The notes: generated by a model not told the origin, from the sequence alone. Shown: positions 16,274 to 24,470, numbered from the stretch's first letter. The stretch is DNA of 64,000 bases from Chitinophaga sp. YR627 (GCF_900114995.1 NZ_FOUX01000005.1:868001-932000), one strand, 5' to 3'. A program made the numbers and translations.

Positions 16274-17239
16274 TCAGGCAGGTAATAAACGACATGTTTT
16301 TAATAGCATTTTAGTAGTTGTAATTCTACCATAACGGCCACCAACAGACAAAACAAAAAGCATCCAGTTCACTAAACCGGAAAACGTATATTTTGACTTT
16401 TCAGACACCATCTTAAACTCATTATAAAACTGCTTGTTCTTATGAAGCAACGCCCTCATGGCAGAATCCCTATGCAGTACATCATAATTTAATGTACCAT
16501 GGAGTTTCAGATAAAAGTTCGTACCAGGATACTGCTTCAAAAGTCTTTCATACAGGTCAGAAGCTATAAAGTCCCTTTGTGAAAGCAGTTCACCTTTTTT
16601 ATTCAGAAAATTAGAAGCCACACCTTCGTGTCTTCTGACATATGTTACACTTGTGCTCTCAATTTCGACATCATAAATACGGGCAGCCCTGCTCCAGAAT
16701 TCGAAATCTCCCGCATAGGGAAATTGCTGATTAAACCAGCCGCTGGCTTCCACTATATTCGTTCTCAGAGAAACGTTCGATAAATTCCCCGGGAAGTTAC
16801 CGAAACTGTAAAACCATACATCCGCCTCTCCCGCTTTGATTTTCGTAGGGATAATGTGTCGTTTAGGCGCATGATTGAATTTAACGAATCCAACTTCCTT
16901 TCTTGCATTTTTCCAATAAGCAACGACTCTGTCCAGGGAAGAATTATCCACCAGATAATCATCCTGACACAGTATCAGACTAACATCCGCGCCAGCTTTC
17001 GAAAAAAGGAAATTCAGATTGTCGAAAATACCAAGGTTCTTTTCCTGTTTGTATAGCTTTATCCTGCTATCGTTAAGGCTATCTAAATAATCACGGGATC
17101 CATCTTTAGAACAATCATCACTTATTAATAATTCCCAATCCTGGAAATCCTGCTTTAATACAGATTCTATACATTCTTTCAGATATGGCAACCCATTATA
17201 AACGGTCGTAATAATTGACAACGACGGGGTGGTGTTCAT
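16274..17239 (-). CDS. glycosyltransferase family 2
   Basis: 321 aa. The GT-A fold starts at once with LSIITTVYNGLPYLKECI and the nucleotide-binding Asp pair in LLISDDCSKDGS (about residues 38-46); the metal-binding DxD equivalent is LCQDDYLVD near residue 97. The C-terminal half has aromatic helices but no membrane-spanning segment strong enough to call. It should transfer a sugar from a nucleotide donor to a glycan or lipid carrier at the inner face of the membrane. It stands alone, without other polysaccharide genes, between the two 51-bp repeats, and its base composition is more AT-rich than the surrounding core genes, fitting acquisition. Confidence 0.88.
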   Translation of the reverse strand: MNTTPSLSIITTVYNGLPYLKECIESVLKQDFQDWELLISDDCSKDGSRDYLDSLNDSRIKLYKQEKNLGIFDNLNFLFSKAGADVSLILCQDDYLVDNSSLDRVVAYWKNARKEVGFVKFNHAPKRHIIPTKIKAGEADVWFYSFGNFPGNLSNVSLRTNIVEASGWFNQQFPYAGDFEFWSRAARIYDVEIESTSVTYVRRHEGVASNFLNKKGELLSQRDFIASDLYERLLKQYPGTNFYLKLHGTLNYDVLHRDSAMRALLHKNKQFYNEFKMVSEKSKYTFSGLVNWMLFVLSVGGRYGRITTTKMLLKTCRLLPA

Positions 17240-17436
17240 TGGTGTTTTTGTTTAATATTTCAATAGGTATAAAAGGAATACAGAAGTCCCAATAAGTATT
17301 AAATTAAGTAAAAATAAATATAATATTTATTATATAAAAGTTTCTGTATAGGTTAGGGAATAAGGAGTTTATTGGGCAGGATATCATTATAAAAGAAGAA
17401 GGCTCTAATACAGGTGGAAGAAATTATAGTTATTTA

Positions 17437-18228
17437 TTAATTTATGGGTTTTACAGGAGGAGGTTTAAGCCCGCGAGAGCGAAGTAAGTCAATTACTTTT
17501 CTGCGCCATCCTGCTCTCGCAGATGGCCAGTTTTTACCAGAAGGCAAGATATCAATACTATCATGAGAATAATTAGGCCTAGATGGTAGCGCATTATATT
17601 TTATCTCATCAAATGCAAGTAGCAGGTAGATATTTTCAATGGGATTTTGGTCTTTATCCAGATCAAACAATGATTCAAACTTTTGTCCGCTAAACTTATT
17701 GAGTTTATCGGATAACATGTCAAAAAGTTTAGGTAATGGAATGTGGTCAGTAATAAAATCCAGATCGTAAATATCTTTTTTAGCTTTCCGGCTACTTGCA
17801 CTCATTAGCTTCAGAAGACCAATATCTCTTAGTGAAAGCATCCTGATGCCATCCTTATATTCGATTGGGTCAATCAGAGGAATATTTTGAATAATTTCTA
17901 CTTTGATGATGAGGTCATCTTTTTTTTTAAGAATGAATGCTCTTAAAAAGCAATATTGTTCTCCCATTTCAGGGTCAATAATTTCACAATTTATCAGGCG
18001 CTTGCCATAAAATGTCTCTAATTCAGATTGGATATATTCAAAGCCAGTTTTTCCTATAACTTGACTTGAAAATAGATCTATATCTATGGACCTCCGGTGA
18101 TTAAAACGAAAGGCGAGATTAGTACCTCCTGCTAATGCAAAAGAAGAAAGGCAGGCGATAGATTGAAGTTCAACAATGGAATGGATTAGCGCTGGTGTAA
18201 CAGCTTTCTCCATAGATTCATCAGACAT
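17437..18228 (-). CDS. AbiEii-like nucleotidyltransferase toxin
   Basis: 263 aa with the nucleotidyltransferase core: Gly34-Gly35-Thr36 in FALAGGTNLAFRF, then the metal pair Asp49 and Asp51 in RRSIDIDLFS. A later block, SRKAKKDIYDLDFI, corresponds to the K-x-R/K-D-x-x-D motif of AbiEii/MenA-type toxins, which modify tRNA or other RNA ends. The upstream partner (18232-18519) ends 3 bp before this start, giving a two-gene operon that looks like a type IV-like toxin-antitoxin pair. It is distinct from the AbiEi/AbiEii pair 600 bp away: the partner gene is a different family and the sequence differs. The toxin role is by family. Confidence 0.75.
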   Translation of the reverse strand: MSDESMEKAVTPALIHSIVELQSIACLSSFALAGGTNLAFRFNHRRSIDIDLFSSQVIGKTGFEYIQSELETFYGKRLINCEIIDPEMGEQYCFLRAFILKKKDDLIIKVEIIQNIPLIDPIEYKDGIRMLSLRDIGLLKLMSASSRKAKKDIYDLDFITDHIPLPKLFDMLSDKLNKFSGQKFESLFDLDKDQNPIENIYLLLAFDEIKYNALPSRPNYSHDSIDILPSGKNWPSARAGWRRKVIDLLRSRGLKPPPVKPIN

Positions 18229-18231
18229 ATA

Positions 18232-18519
18232 TTAACGGGAATATCTATGAAATGCTGGCATGTGGTATCTGTTGGCAACCATTTCACAAACTTTGTTACT
18301 AATTCGCTCTTTGGTGGTCTTTAGGATGCCGATAATTTCAGTGCTTGAATAAATAAGTTCTAATTTCTCAATATCCTCAGAAAACGTTTTTTCGTTAGTC
18401 ATAAATAAGGCTCTTGGAATAATTAAATCCTGATCAGCTTCAGCATCTAATTGATCCAATTTAACATCCCAAAACAGGTGTTTTGGAAAAATAGATGATA
18501 TTTTAATTGCCTTATTCAC
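18232..18519 (-). CDS. DUF6922-like antitoxin candidate
   Basis: 95 aa, beginning with GTG because no ATG precedes the conserved part. The sequence FPKHLFWDVKLDQLDAEAD followed by DLIIPRALF matches what I recall of DUF6922, a small family commonly encoded next to nucleotidyltransferase toxins (FWDxD...DxxxIIxRxL). The middle is helical (TEIIGILKTTKERIS), which could be a DNA- or toxin-binding helix pair. The 3-bp gap to the nucleotidyltransferase gene supports an antitoxin or specificity role. Confidence 0.65.
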   Translation of the reverse strand: MNKAIKISSIFPKHLFWDVKLDQLDAEADQDLIIPRALFMTNEKTFSEDIEKLELIYSSTEIIGILKTTKERISNKVCEMVANRYHMPAFHRYSR

Positions 18520-18551
18520 TTACTGAAGTTACTAAATAATATACCTATAAC

Positions 18552-18602
18552 AAAAAAGGCACCGACTTGCGTCGATGCCTTTACTAATTTTAGAGCGTCT
18601 GC
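18552..18602. repeat. 51-bp direct repeat, copy B
   Basis: Second copy of the repeat described at 16213-16263. Its hairpin with T6 on the minus strand now terminates nothing: the nearest gene to its right (abiEi) runs the other way. That is what one expects if the copy marks a junction rather than a working terminator. Confidence 0.8.
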
Positions 18603-18610
18603 TCTTGTCT

Positions 18611-18625
18611 GTACCCAGGACGGGA
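18611..18625. repeat. att-like copy of the tRNA-Leu 3' end
   Basis: Fifteen bases identical to 20604-20618, which are the last bases of tRNA-Leu(UAA) plus one flanking base, in the same orientation. Beyond it, 18626-18660 keeps patches of tRNA-Leu similarity (ctaacaggattta versus ctcacaggatttta) with a 6-nt deletion. This arrangement (intact tRNA, cargo, displaced 3' fragment) is the footprint of site-specific integration into a tRNA gene. Confidence 0.65.
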
Positions 18626-18743
18626 CAATTAGCGAACCAGTTGCTAACAGGATTTAATGGTTCTGTGAATAGTTCCAATATGTACCATTGCGGCTTAAAA
18701 TGTCAATCTTACTCATACTTGGTTTAAAAAATATACTATTGTC

Positions 18744-18756
18744 GTACTATAAGTAC
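18744..18756. promoter_or_regulatory. palindromic operator 1 upstream of abiEi
   Basis: GTACTATAAGTAC, perfect 5-bp arms. A second palindrome with the same arms overlaps the abiEi start codon 72 bp downstream, so the pair brackets the promoter. AbiEi proteins of other species repress their own operon by binding two inverted repeats. Confidence 0.6.
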
Positions 18757-18815
18757 TTAAATTTGATATTTAATAAACTTTCTTACTGCTTTGGTTTAGA
18801 TAATATCTTATATTA

Positions 18816-18828
18816 GTACTATGAGTAC
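18816..18828. promoter_or_regulatory. palindromic operator 2 overlapping the abiEi start codon
   Basis: GTACTATGAGTAC, same arms as operator 1 with ATG in the centre; the central ATG is the abiEi start codon at 18821. Binding here could block both transcription and access of the ribosome to nascent mRNA. Confidence 0.6.
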
Positions 18829-19600
18829 GGAAATTGAAAGAAAAATAAACCGACTGGCCTCGCTGCAACCATCAGGGGTTGTTCTTCAATCTTCATGGCT
18901 TGTAAAACAAGGCTATAGCCATGACTTGCAGCAGCGTTACAAGAAGAGTAAATGGCTAAAGCCAATCGGTATAGGCGCTTTTATCCGTATGGGTGAGCAA
19001 GTCACATACGAAGGTGCCATATATGCATTACAACGACAAACTGGTTCGTTTATTCATCCAGGAGGCCGGACAGCCTTATCTCTTTTAGGTAAGGCTCATT
19101 ATCTGGAATTGGCTACAAAACGAATCATCTTATTTAGTGCCACAAAAGACAATCTTCCTGCATGGTTTAAACAATATGAGTGGGATTGTCATATTGATTA
19201 TCATGAAACATCTTTTTTACCTCCCGACTTAGGGCTTACGGAAATCGAGACAAAAAATTTCTCCATAAAAATATCAGGTGCCATCCGCGCAATGCTGGAA
19301 TGCTTATATTTGGCTCCCCAAAACCAAGAACTCATTGAATGCTTCGAACTAATGGAAGGACTGAATAACCTTCCTCCCAGGCAAGTTCAGACTTTGCTTG
19401 AGAATTGTAATTCAATCAAAGTAAATCGCTTGTTCCTTTACATGGCTGAAAAGGCGGGTCATAGCTGGTTTAACTATTTGAACTTAAACCATATTAAGCT
19501 AGGCTCTGGCAAACGCAGCATTGTCAGTAATGGGGTTTACATCGATAAATACAAAATCACAGTCCCCCCGGAGTTGAAGCAACATGGAAGAAATATATAA
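18821..19600 (+). CDS. abiEi: AbiEi-family antitoxin (type IV toxin-antitoxin)
   Basis: 259 aa. The N-terminal third is a winged-helix domain (VLQSSWLVKQGYSHDLQQRY, then SKWLKPIGIGAFIRMGE), followed by the family block YEGAIYALQRQTGSFIHPGG and RTALSLLGKAHYLEL. The C-terminal domain (about 95-259) is the antitoxin domain. In characterised systems AbiEi represses the operon and counteracts the toxin without direct binding. The stop lies 17 bp inside abiEii, so the two are translationally coupled. Two identical-arm palindromes at 18744 and 18816 are likely its binding sites. Confidence 0.85.
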   Translation: MSTEIERKINRLASLQPSGVVLQSSWLVKQGYSHDLQQRYKKSKWLKPIGIGAFIRMGEQVTYEGAIYALQRQTGSFIHPGGRTALSLLGKAHYLELATKRIILFSATKDNLPAWFKQYEWDCHIDYHETSFLPPDLGLTEIETKNFSIKISGAIRAMLECLYLAPQNQELIECFELMEGLNNLPPRQVQTLLENCNSIKVNRLFLYMAEKAGHSWFNYLNLNHIKLGSGKRSIVSNGVYIDKYKITVPPELKQHGRNI

Positions 19601-20486
19601 AAAGCAGGTATCGCTTTTATTGTCAGTATTGCCAGAAGTGGCAAAGGAACAATGCTTTGCCCTTCATGGTGGCACAGCGATCAATCTTTTTGTGCGGAAT
19701 ATGCCTCGTTTGTCCGTTGATATTGATCTAACTTATTTACCGATAGAAGATAGAGCGGCCTCACTCAAAAGCATTGAAGAGGCCTTGGAAAGAATAAGAG
19801 CAAACATTGAAAAAGTTATCCCTGGTGTTAAAGTGGCCCATCGGCGGGATGCAGCTAAACTCCAGATATCAGCATACAAAGTTGATATAAAGCTGGAAGT
19901 CAATTTGGTTAATCGTGGCGCTTTAGCAGCTCCAAGGGTAATGGAATTGTGCGAAAAAGCTCAGAATGAATTTGAAGTCTTTTGTGTTATGCCTGTTGTT
20001 ACAAATGGACAGCTTTTCGGCGGTAAAATTATTGCTGCTTTGGATAGACAACATCCTAGGGATCTATTTGATGTGAAATATTTGCTGGAAATGGAAGGTT
20101 TCACTGAAGAAATAAAAGAAGGCTTTCTACACTATTTACTTTGTAGTGATAGACCGATCAATGAAATCATTGTTCCTAATTTTCAAGATCATCGGGCAAC
20201 AATGGATAATCAATTTACAGGAATGACAGTCGATGCATTCGGTTATGAGGAGTATGAAAGCATACGCGAAAATTTAGTTCAAACCATACATAGTAACCTA
20301 ACGGAGGGTGATAAGAAATTTCTATTAAGCATCAAAAATGGAACTCCAGATTGGAGTATTTATAACTTTGAGAAGTTTCCGGCAATCCGTTGGAAGCTAC
20401 GGAATTTACAAAGTCTCAAAGAGAACAATCCCAATAAACATCGTGAGCTGTTTGAAGCGTTGGAAAAGAAATTACGGCTAAATTGA
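19584..20486 (+). CDS. abiEii: AbiEii-family nucleotidyltransferase toxin
   Basis: 300 aa. Motif I is LHGGTAINLFVRN (Gly29-Gly30-Thr31), the metal-binding pair is Asp46/Asp48 in LSVDIDLTYLP, and the C-terminal motif HPRDLFDVKYLLE (Asp160, Asp163) completes the AbiEii pattern. Family members are nucleotidyltransferases that inhibit growth, for some by modifying the tRNA acceptor end, and give abortive phage resistance. All catalytic residues are present, so the toxin looks intact. It overlaps abiEi by 17 bp and is followed by a bidirectional terminator and then by tRNA-Leu, the presumed integration target. Confidence 0.87.
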   Translation: MEEIYKKQVSLLLSVLPEVAKEQCFALHGGTAINLFVRNMPRLSVDIDLTYLPIEDRAASLKSIEEALERIRANIEKVIPGVKVAHRRDAAKLQISAYKVDIKLEVNLVNRGALAAPRVMELCEKAQNEFEVFCVMPVVTNGQLFGGKIIAALDRQHPRDLFDVKYLLEMEGFTEEIKEGFLHYLLCSDRPINEIIVPNFQDHRATMDNQFTGMTVDAFGYEEYESIRENLVQTIHSNLTEGDKKFLLSIKNGTPDWSIYNFEKFPAIRWKLRNLQSLKENNPNKHRELFEALEKKLRLN

Positions 20487-20560
20487 TTGTATGGTAAATT
20501 TCAATTTATGGGACACTGTTCCACAAATTGAAAAGTAAGCAATCTGGAACGATATAAAAT

Positions 20561-20598
20561 ATAAAAGCCTTCCAAGTTCACACTTGAAAGGCTTTTAT
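20561..20598. terminator. bidirectional terminator between abiEii and tRNA-Leu
   Basis: Stem arms 20561-20577 and 20582-20598 match at 16 of 17 positions with a 4-nt loop; the outer ends are A- and T-rich. It can end abiE transcription from the left and the tRNA transcript from the right. Confidence 0.8.
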
Positions 20599-20604
20599 AA
20601 TTCG

Positions 20605-20690
20605 TACCCAGGACGGGAGTTGAACCCGTACGAGCGTTGCGGCTCACAGGATTTTAAGTCCGGCGTGTCTACCAATTCCACCACCTAGGT
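20605..20690 (-). tRNA. tRNA-Leu (anticodon UAA)
   Basis: 86 nt. Acceptor arms acctagg/cctgggt pair over 7 bp, the T-arm is acggg-ttcaact-cccgt, the anticodon loop is cttaaaa (UAA), and a long variable arm typical of class II tRNA-Leu is present. CCA is not encoded. Its 3' end is duplicated at 18611. Confidence 0.93.
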
Positions 20691-20742
20691 ATCCTGTAAA
20701 CAAAAAATCCAAACTGCTCCGCAATTTGGAAATCTTGTACTG

Positions 20743-20815
<73 letters not shown>

Positions 20816-20954
20816 TTATTTTAAGAACTTCGTCCCTTCAAAAGAACCATTGTTTTTTCGTTGGGATTGCAAAGATAAGGATTGTTTCTAATTAACCAAA
20901 TAGTTATCCAATTTTTTTGAATTAATTTTTAAAATAATAGGCGATCGTAAATAA

Positions 20955-20978
20955 AGGCTGCCCGATAGCGGGCAGCCT
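20955..20978. terminator. terminator of the hsp20 gene
   Basis: Perfect 10-bp GC-rich stem (aggctgcccg / cgggcagcct) with a 4-nt loop, 22 bp past the hsp20 stop; the minus-strand exit is followed by ttatttac. Confidence 0.75.
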
Positions 20979-21000
20979 AAAATTATAACCCATGTCTAAA

Positions 21001-21450
21001 TCAACCAATTTCAATCATTCTGGGCGCTTTTTGTTTAGCATCTTCCTTTTTAGGAATTATCAGATGTAACAGGCCGTTATCATAGCGGGCATTTATTTTA
21101 TCCTCGTCAACCACATTCTTCGGCAATTCAAAACTACGCTGGAAAGATTGGTAGCTGAATTCGCGTCTGGTATAATTAGATTCTTTTTTCTCCTGTGCCT
21201 GCTGTTTAGACGAAGAGATGGTAAGGGTATTGCCATCAAGCGTAATGTTGAAATCTTTTTTGTCCATACCTGGAGCAGCAACCTCCACTTCATAGCTGTC
21301 CGCAGTTTCCTTTATGTTCACAGACGGCACGGTGGTGCTGGTGGACGAATAATTGTTGTTGCCCCAGTTAAAGAATTCACGGCTGAAAAAGTCATCAAAC
21401 AGAGATGGGAACACAGGAAAAGCGTTTGTTGTTTTTTTAACGAGTGACAT
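21001..21450 (-). CDS. Hsp20 small heat-shock protein
   Basis: 149 aa with the alpha-crystallin domain from about 45 to 145: VNIKETADSYEVEVAAPGMDK, FNITLDGNTLTISS, then the Arg-rich strand RREFSYQSFQRSFELP and the C-terminal ARYDNGLLHLIIPK (the GxL signature). The terminal extension has a PRMIEI motif instead of strict IxI. It is an ATP-independent holdase that forms oligomers with unfolding proteins in the cytoplasm. The gene has a strong Shine-Dalgarno sequence (21455-21464), rare in this window. Confidence 0.93.
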   Translation of the reverse strand: MSLVKKTTNAFPVFPSLFDDFFSREFFNWGNNNYSSTSTTVPSVNIKETADSYEVEVAAPGMDKKDFNITLDGNTLTISSSKQQAQEKKESNYTRREFSYQSFQRSFELPKNVVDEDKINARYDNGLLHLIIPKKEDAKQKAPRMIEIG

Positions 21451-21454
21451 AATT

Positions 21455-21464
21455 AACCTCCTTT
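21455..21464 (-). promoter_or_regulatory. strong Shine-Dalgarno of hsp20
   Basis: aaaggaggtt, nearly the full anti-16S complement, 4 nt before the ATG. Other genes here largely lack such a site, as is usual in Bacteroidota, so this one suggests unusually high translation on demand. Confidence 0.8.
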
Positions 21465-21624
21465 TAATAAGTTAACAAATAACAGTTAAAAACTTAAGTT
21501 TCAGGTTTGGCCAACCTTTGTACAAAAGTCTTCAAACCCAATGCCACTGCTATTTACACTGAAATTTTTTCAGAAATCCTGTCATTTTTTTTGTCAGAAC
21601 TTACATATTGTCAGTACCGAGTTT

Positions 21625-22107
21625 CTAATCACCCTTTTTCATCCTTTCTATCGTCTCCAGCATCTCGGGATGATCCGCTTCTCTTGCCAGCGGTAAAGCA
21701 AGGATCTGCCAGCGAATTCCCTCCTCTTTATGGCCGGACTGATATAATAACTGCGCATTCCTGCTCATATAATCACTAAATGCATATCGCTGCTTCGCCG
21801 GAATACCAGGACCAAATTTCTTTGCATAAGGGATGATTGAAATGGAGAAATTAGCCCAGTCATCCTGCTGCATGCTGTATATCGTCTGACTGAGCAATAA
21901 CACCTCCTCACCGGCATCACCGTACAGGCTGATCAGACGTTTTCCCAATGTGCTCCAGTCGGGTGTGCTGTCACAACCGTTAAGATAAGGAATGACCTCT
22001 CCATGGAAGATCTTGTTCATTTGCTGTTCATGAAGGGTATCTCTGGAAGGTTGTGCAAAAGCTGAAATACTCAGCAGACAACAGAGGCTAACAATGAATG
22101 AATACAT
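21625..22107 (-). CDS. secreted hypothetical protein, 160 aa
   Basis: Signal peptide (FIVSLCCLLSISAFAQ, cut near residue 19) and a mature helical domain of about 140 residues with paired helices resembling degenerate TPR units (LLSQTIYSMQQDDWANF, AQLLYQSGHKEEGIRWQIL). I do not recognise a family. It is probably periplasmic. It ends 174 bp upstream of hsp20 on the same strand; no operon is evident. Confidence 0.65.
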   Translation of the reverse strand: MYSFIVSLCCLLSISAFAQPSRDTLHEQQMNKIFHGEVIPYLNGCDSTPDWSTLGKRLISLYGDAGEEVLLLSQTIYSMQQDDWANFSISIIPYAKKFGPGIPAKQRYAFSDYMSRNAQLLYQSGHKEEGIRWQILALPLAREADHPEMLETIERMKKGD

Positions 22108-22273
22108 GGCATAAGGTATTAATGAGGGTCTGTTATGAAGTTACATGACAGACGCCCCATTTTACATAGGAGACAGGGAAAAACAAGTAGCAGGGCCTGC
22201 AGTTGGTCATATAAGCATAATATTGTTATCACACGCCTATCAGGTAAATTGTCTGAAACAACTGTTCCCGCTT

Positions 22274-22438
22274 ATGCAGCATATTAACGTCACCCAGGTG
22301 TTTATTGTCATCCTCTTTGCCATTGCGTTAATCGCTTTTGTGATTATCCGGAACCGGAAAGACAGAAAAAAGCTGTTAAAAGATGATCCGGTAGAGGGTG
22401 AGATCGATGAACAACAACGAAAAAAAGATAAACTGTAA
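22274..22438 (+). CDS. small single-pass membrane protein, 54 aa
   Basis: From the ATG at 22274 the product is one membrane helix (VFIVILFAIALIAFVIIR) followed by a highly charged tail (KDRKKLLKDDPVEGEIDEQQ). A longer in-frame reading from 22145 adds 43 residues without features, and I prefer the shorter one. Such FeoB-associated or YtxH-like mini-membrane proteins are common in Bacteroidota; the function is unknown. Confidence 0.5.
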   Translation: MQHINVTQVFIVILFAIALIAFVIIRNRKDRKKLLKDDPVEGEIDEQQRKKDKL

Positions 22439-22952
22439 CTCACAACAGGTCTTTCCGGACGATTGTAAATCCTCCGTATCCGTATGCCATGCGCCGTAAA
22501 TAGACTGAAGGGGGAAATCCCCCCGTTATTTTGGGTCTTTTACCGCTTGTGGGCGCATGCCTCATGAGGGAACTTAGGGGCCTAAATAGCGCCCCATGAC
22601 ACCAAATTCTGATAATCACAACACATCTGACTATAGGTTAGGCTACCTGTCCATTATAGGCCTGATCGGCTTTATTACCGGCTTTCTCATCGTTTTTTGC
22701 GGCAACTGCCACTCTGTTGCCTCCCCACACTCCATCTTTCATGAAATTGAATATTCTCCCCGGTCTTTTGTGACCTCCCGTATAGATGAACAGATCGGGA
22801 CTTATATCACTAAAATACAACTGGCTGGTAGAGCCATCCTCAAAACGACAACCCAAAAAAAGACAGCCTGGTCGCTACCTCTCCTCTATAGGTAAGCATT
22901 ATCCAATCACTCTTCGACATCTGTTTTAATAATCCCATAAACGTTCACTTTT
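22439..22952. other. intergenic stretch, 514 bp
   Basis: No supported gene. A 99-codon frame at 22596-22895 begins with a possible membrane helix but the rest has poor composition, and a 72-codon frame on the other strand is no better. There is a small hairpin (ggggga/tcccccc, near 22511-22523). The last 50 bp before 22953 are AT-rich and should contain the promoter of the 100-aa gene. Confidence 0.4.
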
Positions 22953-23255
22953 ATGAAAACGATCACTATCAACGGCATATTCAGCGGTACCCCAAACGAC
23001 TTCGTTGTACTGGACGTGTTCCGTCCCAACACGCTCCATCATCCTTATGATTTCAAAAAGACCTATACCAGGTCATTCACTGAAACTTTATCTGACCTGG
23101 AACCAGATACCACCTATAGTATCGACTTCTCAGGTTTTACTCCAGGCACATTTGACCTCGAGATCAGTGGCGATTTCGTAGGAGAAAATCCAATAACCGA
23201 CTCGTTTGAAGACAGCAGTTTCACCCCCGGTTATGTTATCCACACTAACGACTAA
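22953..23255 (+). CDS. hypothetical protein, 100 aa, beta-sandwich-like
   Basis: No signal peptide. It has alternating strands (KTITINGIFSGTPNDFVVLDVF, then SFTETLSDLEPDTTYSIDFSG and TFDLEISGDFVGENP) that resemble a fibronectin-III or carboxypeptidase-regulatory-like beta sandwich. It precedes the 416-residue-frame gene by 10 bp on the same strand, so they form an operon. No function can be assigned. Confidence 0.55.
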   Translation: MKTITINGIFSGTPNDFVVLDVFRPNTLHHPYDFKKTYTRSFTETLSDLEPDTTYSIDFSGFTPGTFDLEISGDFVGENPITDSFEDSSFTPGYVIHTND

Positions 23256-23265
23256 AACCAGCTAT

Positions 23266-24456
23266 ATGAAAAAGTTTCTTTGCGCAACAATCCTTTTCCT
23301 GTCCTGCACGATCATTACCGTAGGACAAACAAAAGAAATTAGTGAGGAAATAAACAAACAAAGAAGTGCAAACTCCAAAGACGTACTCACCAGCTTCTTT
23401 CGTGCCAGTATAGATAACCTGCTGGGTAGCGACAGAAGCTTTACATTCAATTCTTCCCTCTATGGTATTGATTCGATTTTCCGCCGCAGAGGCGTACCTC
23501 CTCATAGTTACGGTACAGAAAAACGACTGAGAGGCACTTCTGTCAACCTCAATATTGCGGGTGACAGTGCCAATAATATCACCCGATATGGCGGCGGACT
23601 CAGTGTAACCATCCTCAACAAAAAAGATGTCATGTTAACAAAAATGGCGACAGCTGATCAGACGAAACTGCAACAACTGAGCTTCTTTATGAGCGCATTT
23701 AAAAGAAGCATCAAAAACGTCATTACACAGCATCACGCCGGATTTTTTGATGATACAACCCTCAACAAGGCCGTTACCGCATCATTGAAGGCAGCAGATG
23801 CTGCCAACGATTATACAAACGTACATCCACTGATCGCAGAAGCGATGAACGATCCCGCATTCATAACTGACATTATTGCTCAGAAGAACGCTTCTTTCAC
23901 AATGGATGAAACAGAGATTACCACCTACGTAGGGCGCATTAAAAGAGGTGAAGATGCCTTTCAGACTGTTTACTCAGACATTGCCGAAAACTACCGGCAA
24001 AAACCACTCTGGACAGCCACCGGTAATGTCTCCTATGACAGGGTAGATAAACAGGCCGAGTACGAATTCTCCACCTATTTCATCAGAGGTATCGGTAATA
24101 CGATCGGACGCAGACCGTGGGAGCTGGAAGCAAATGCCTCTTTTAAGATTGGCAGAGACTCCTCCTTCAAAGGGAGCAATTACAATAACAAACTGTTTTC
24201 TGCCAGTCTGGGCGTCAATAAAATACTGTTACAGGATGAACAGAAAGTCTCTAAGATGGAATTCAAGTTATTCACACAATACGACAGACAGCTCGGAGAT
24301 GTGCCTCCGGATACACCAGACCATCTCTTTACCTTCAACTCAACAATAAGAATTAATGTATTTAAATCTTTATGGCTGCCGCTTACTCTACGGTATGACC
24401 CTGAAAACAGCAACTTTCTGGGGATGTTTGCCATCACCGCCAATATTGGCAACTAA
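23266..24456 (+). CDS. secreted protein, probable outer-membrane beta-barrel-like
   Basis: 396 aa from the ATG at 23266, which directly begins a signal peptide (MKKFLCATILFLSCTII, cut near VGQ); the longer frame from 23206 would bury the signal. The C-terminal 150 residues are alternating amphipathic strands ending in ITANIGN, with an aromatic penultimate strand, as in small outer-membrane barrels. The central part (about 110-260) is helical. No family is recognised. It is coupled to the 100-aa gene in front and followed by a terminator. Confidence 0.6.
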   Translation: MKKFLCATILFLSCTIITVGQTKEISEEINKQRSANSKDVLTSFFRASIDNLLGSDRSFTFNSSLYGIDSIFRRRGVPPHSYGTEKRLRGTSVNLNIAGDSANNITRYGGGLSVTILNKKDVMLTKMATADQTKLQQLSFFMSAFKRSIKNVITQHHAGFFDDTTLNKAVTASLKAADAANDYTNVHPLIAEAMNDPAFITDIIAQKNASFTMDETEITTYVGRIKRGEDAFQTVYSDIAENYRQKPLWTATGNVSYDRVDKQAEYEFSTYFIRGIGNTIGRRPWELEANASFKIGRDSSFKGSNYNNKLFSASLGVNKILLQDEQKVSKMEFKLFTQYDRQLGDVPPDTPDHLFTFNSTIRINVFKSLWLPLTLRYDPENSNFLGMFAITANIGN

Positions 24457-24470
24457 CAACCTATCAGACA

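Larger units (their letters stand above)
18520..18820. other. intergenic region between the two toxin-antitoxin operons, 301 bp
   Basis: Holds the 51-bp repeat copy B (18552-18602), a 15-bp copy of the tRNA-Leu 3' end starting at 18611 with a degenerate tRNA-like extension to about 18660, and an AT-rich divergent promoter zone with two GTACT-based palindromes in front of abiEi. There is no gene. Confidence 0.7.

Noticed and set aside
16213..20690. Complete mobile element with integrase or transposase
   Set aside because: No integrase, transposase or resolvase is encoded in the interval; only the repeat footprints and cargo remain.
22596..22895. 99-codon frame starting with a possible membrane helix
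   Set aside because: Only the first 40 residues look protein-like; the rest has no pattern and the opposite strand has an equally long frame.
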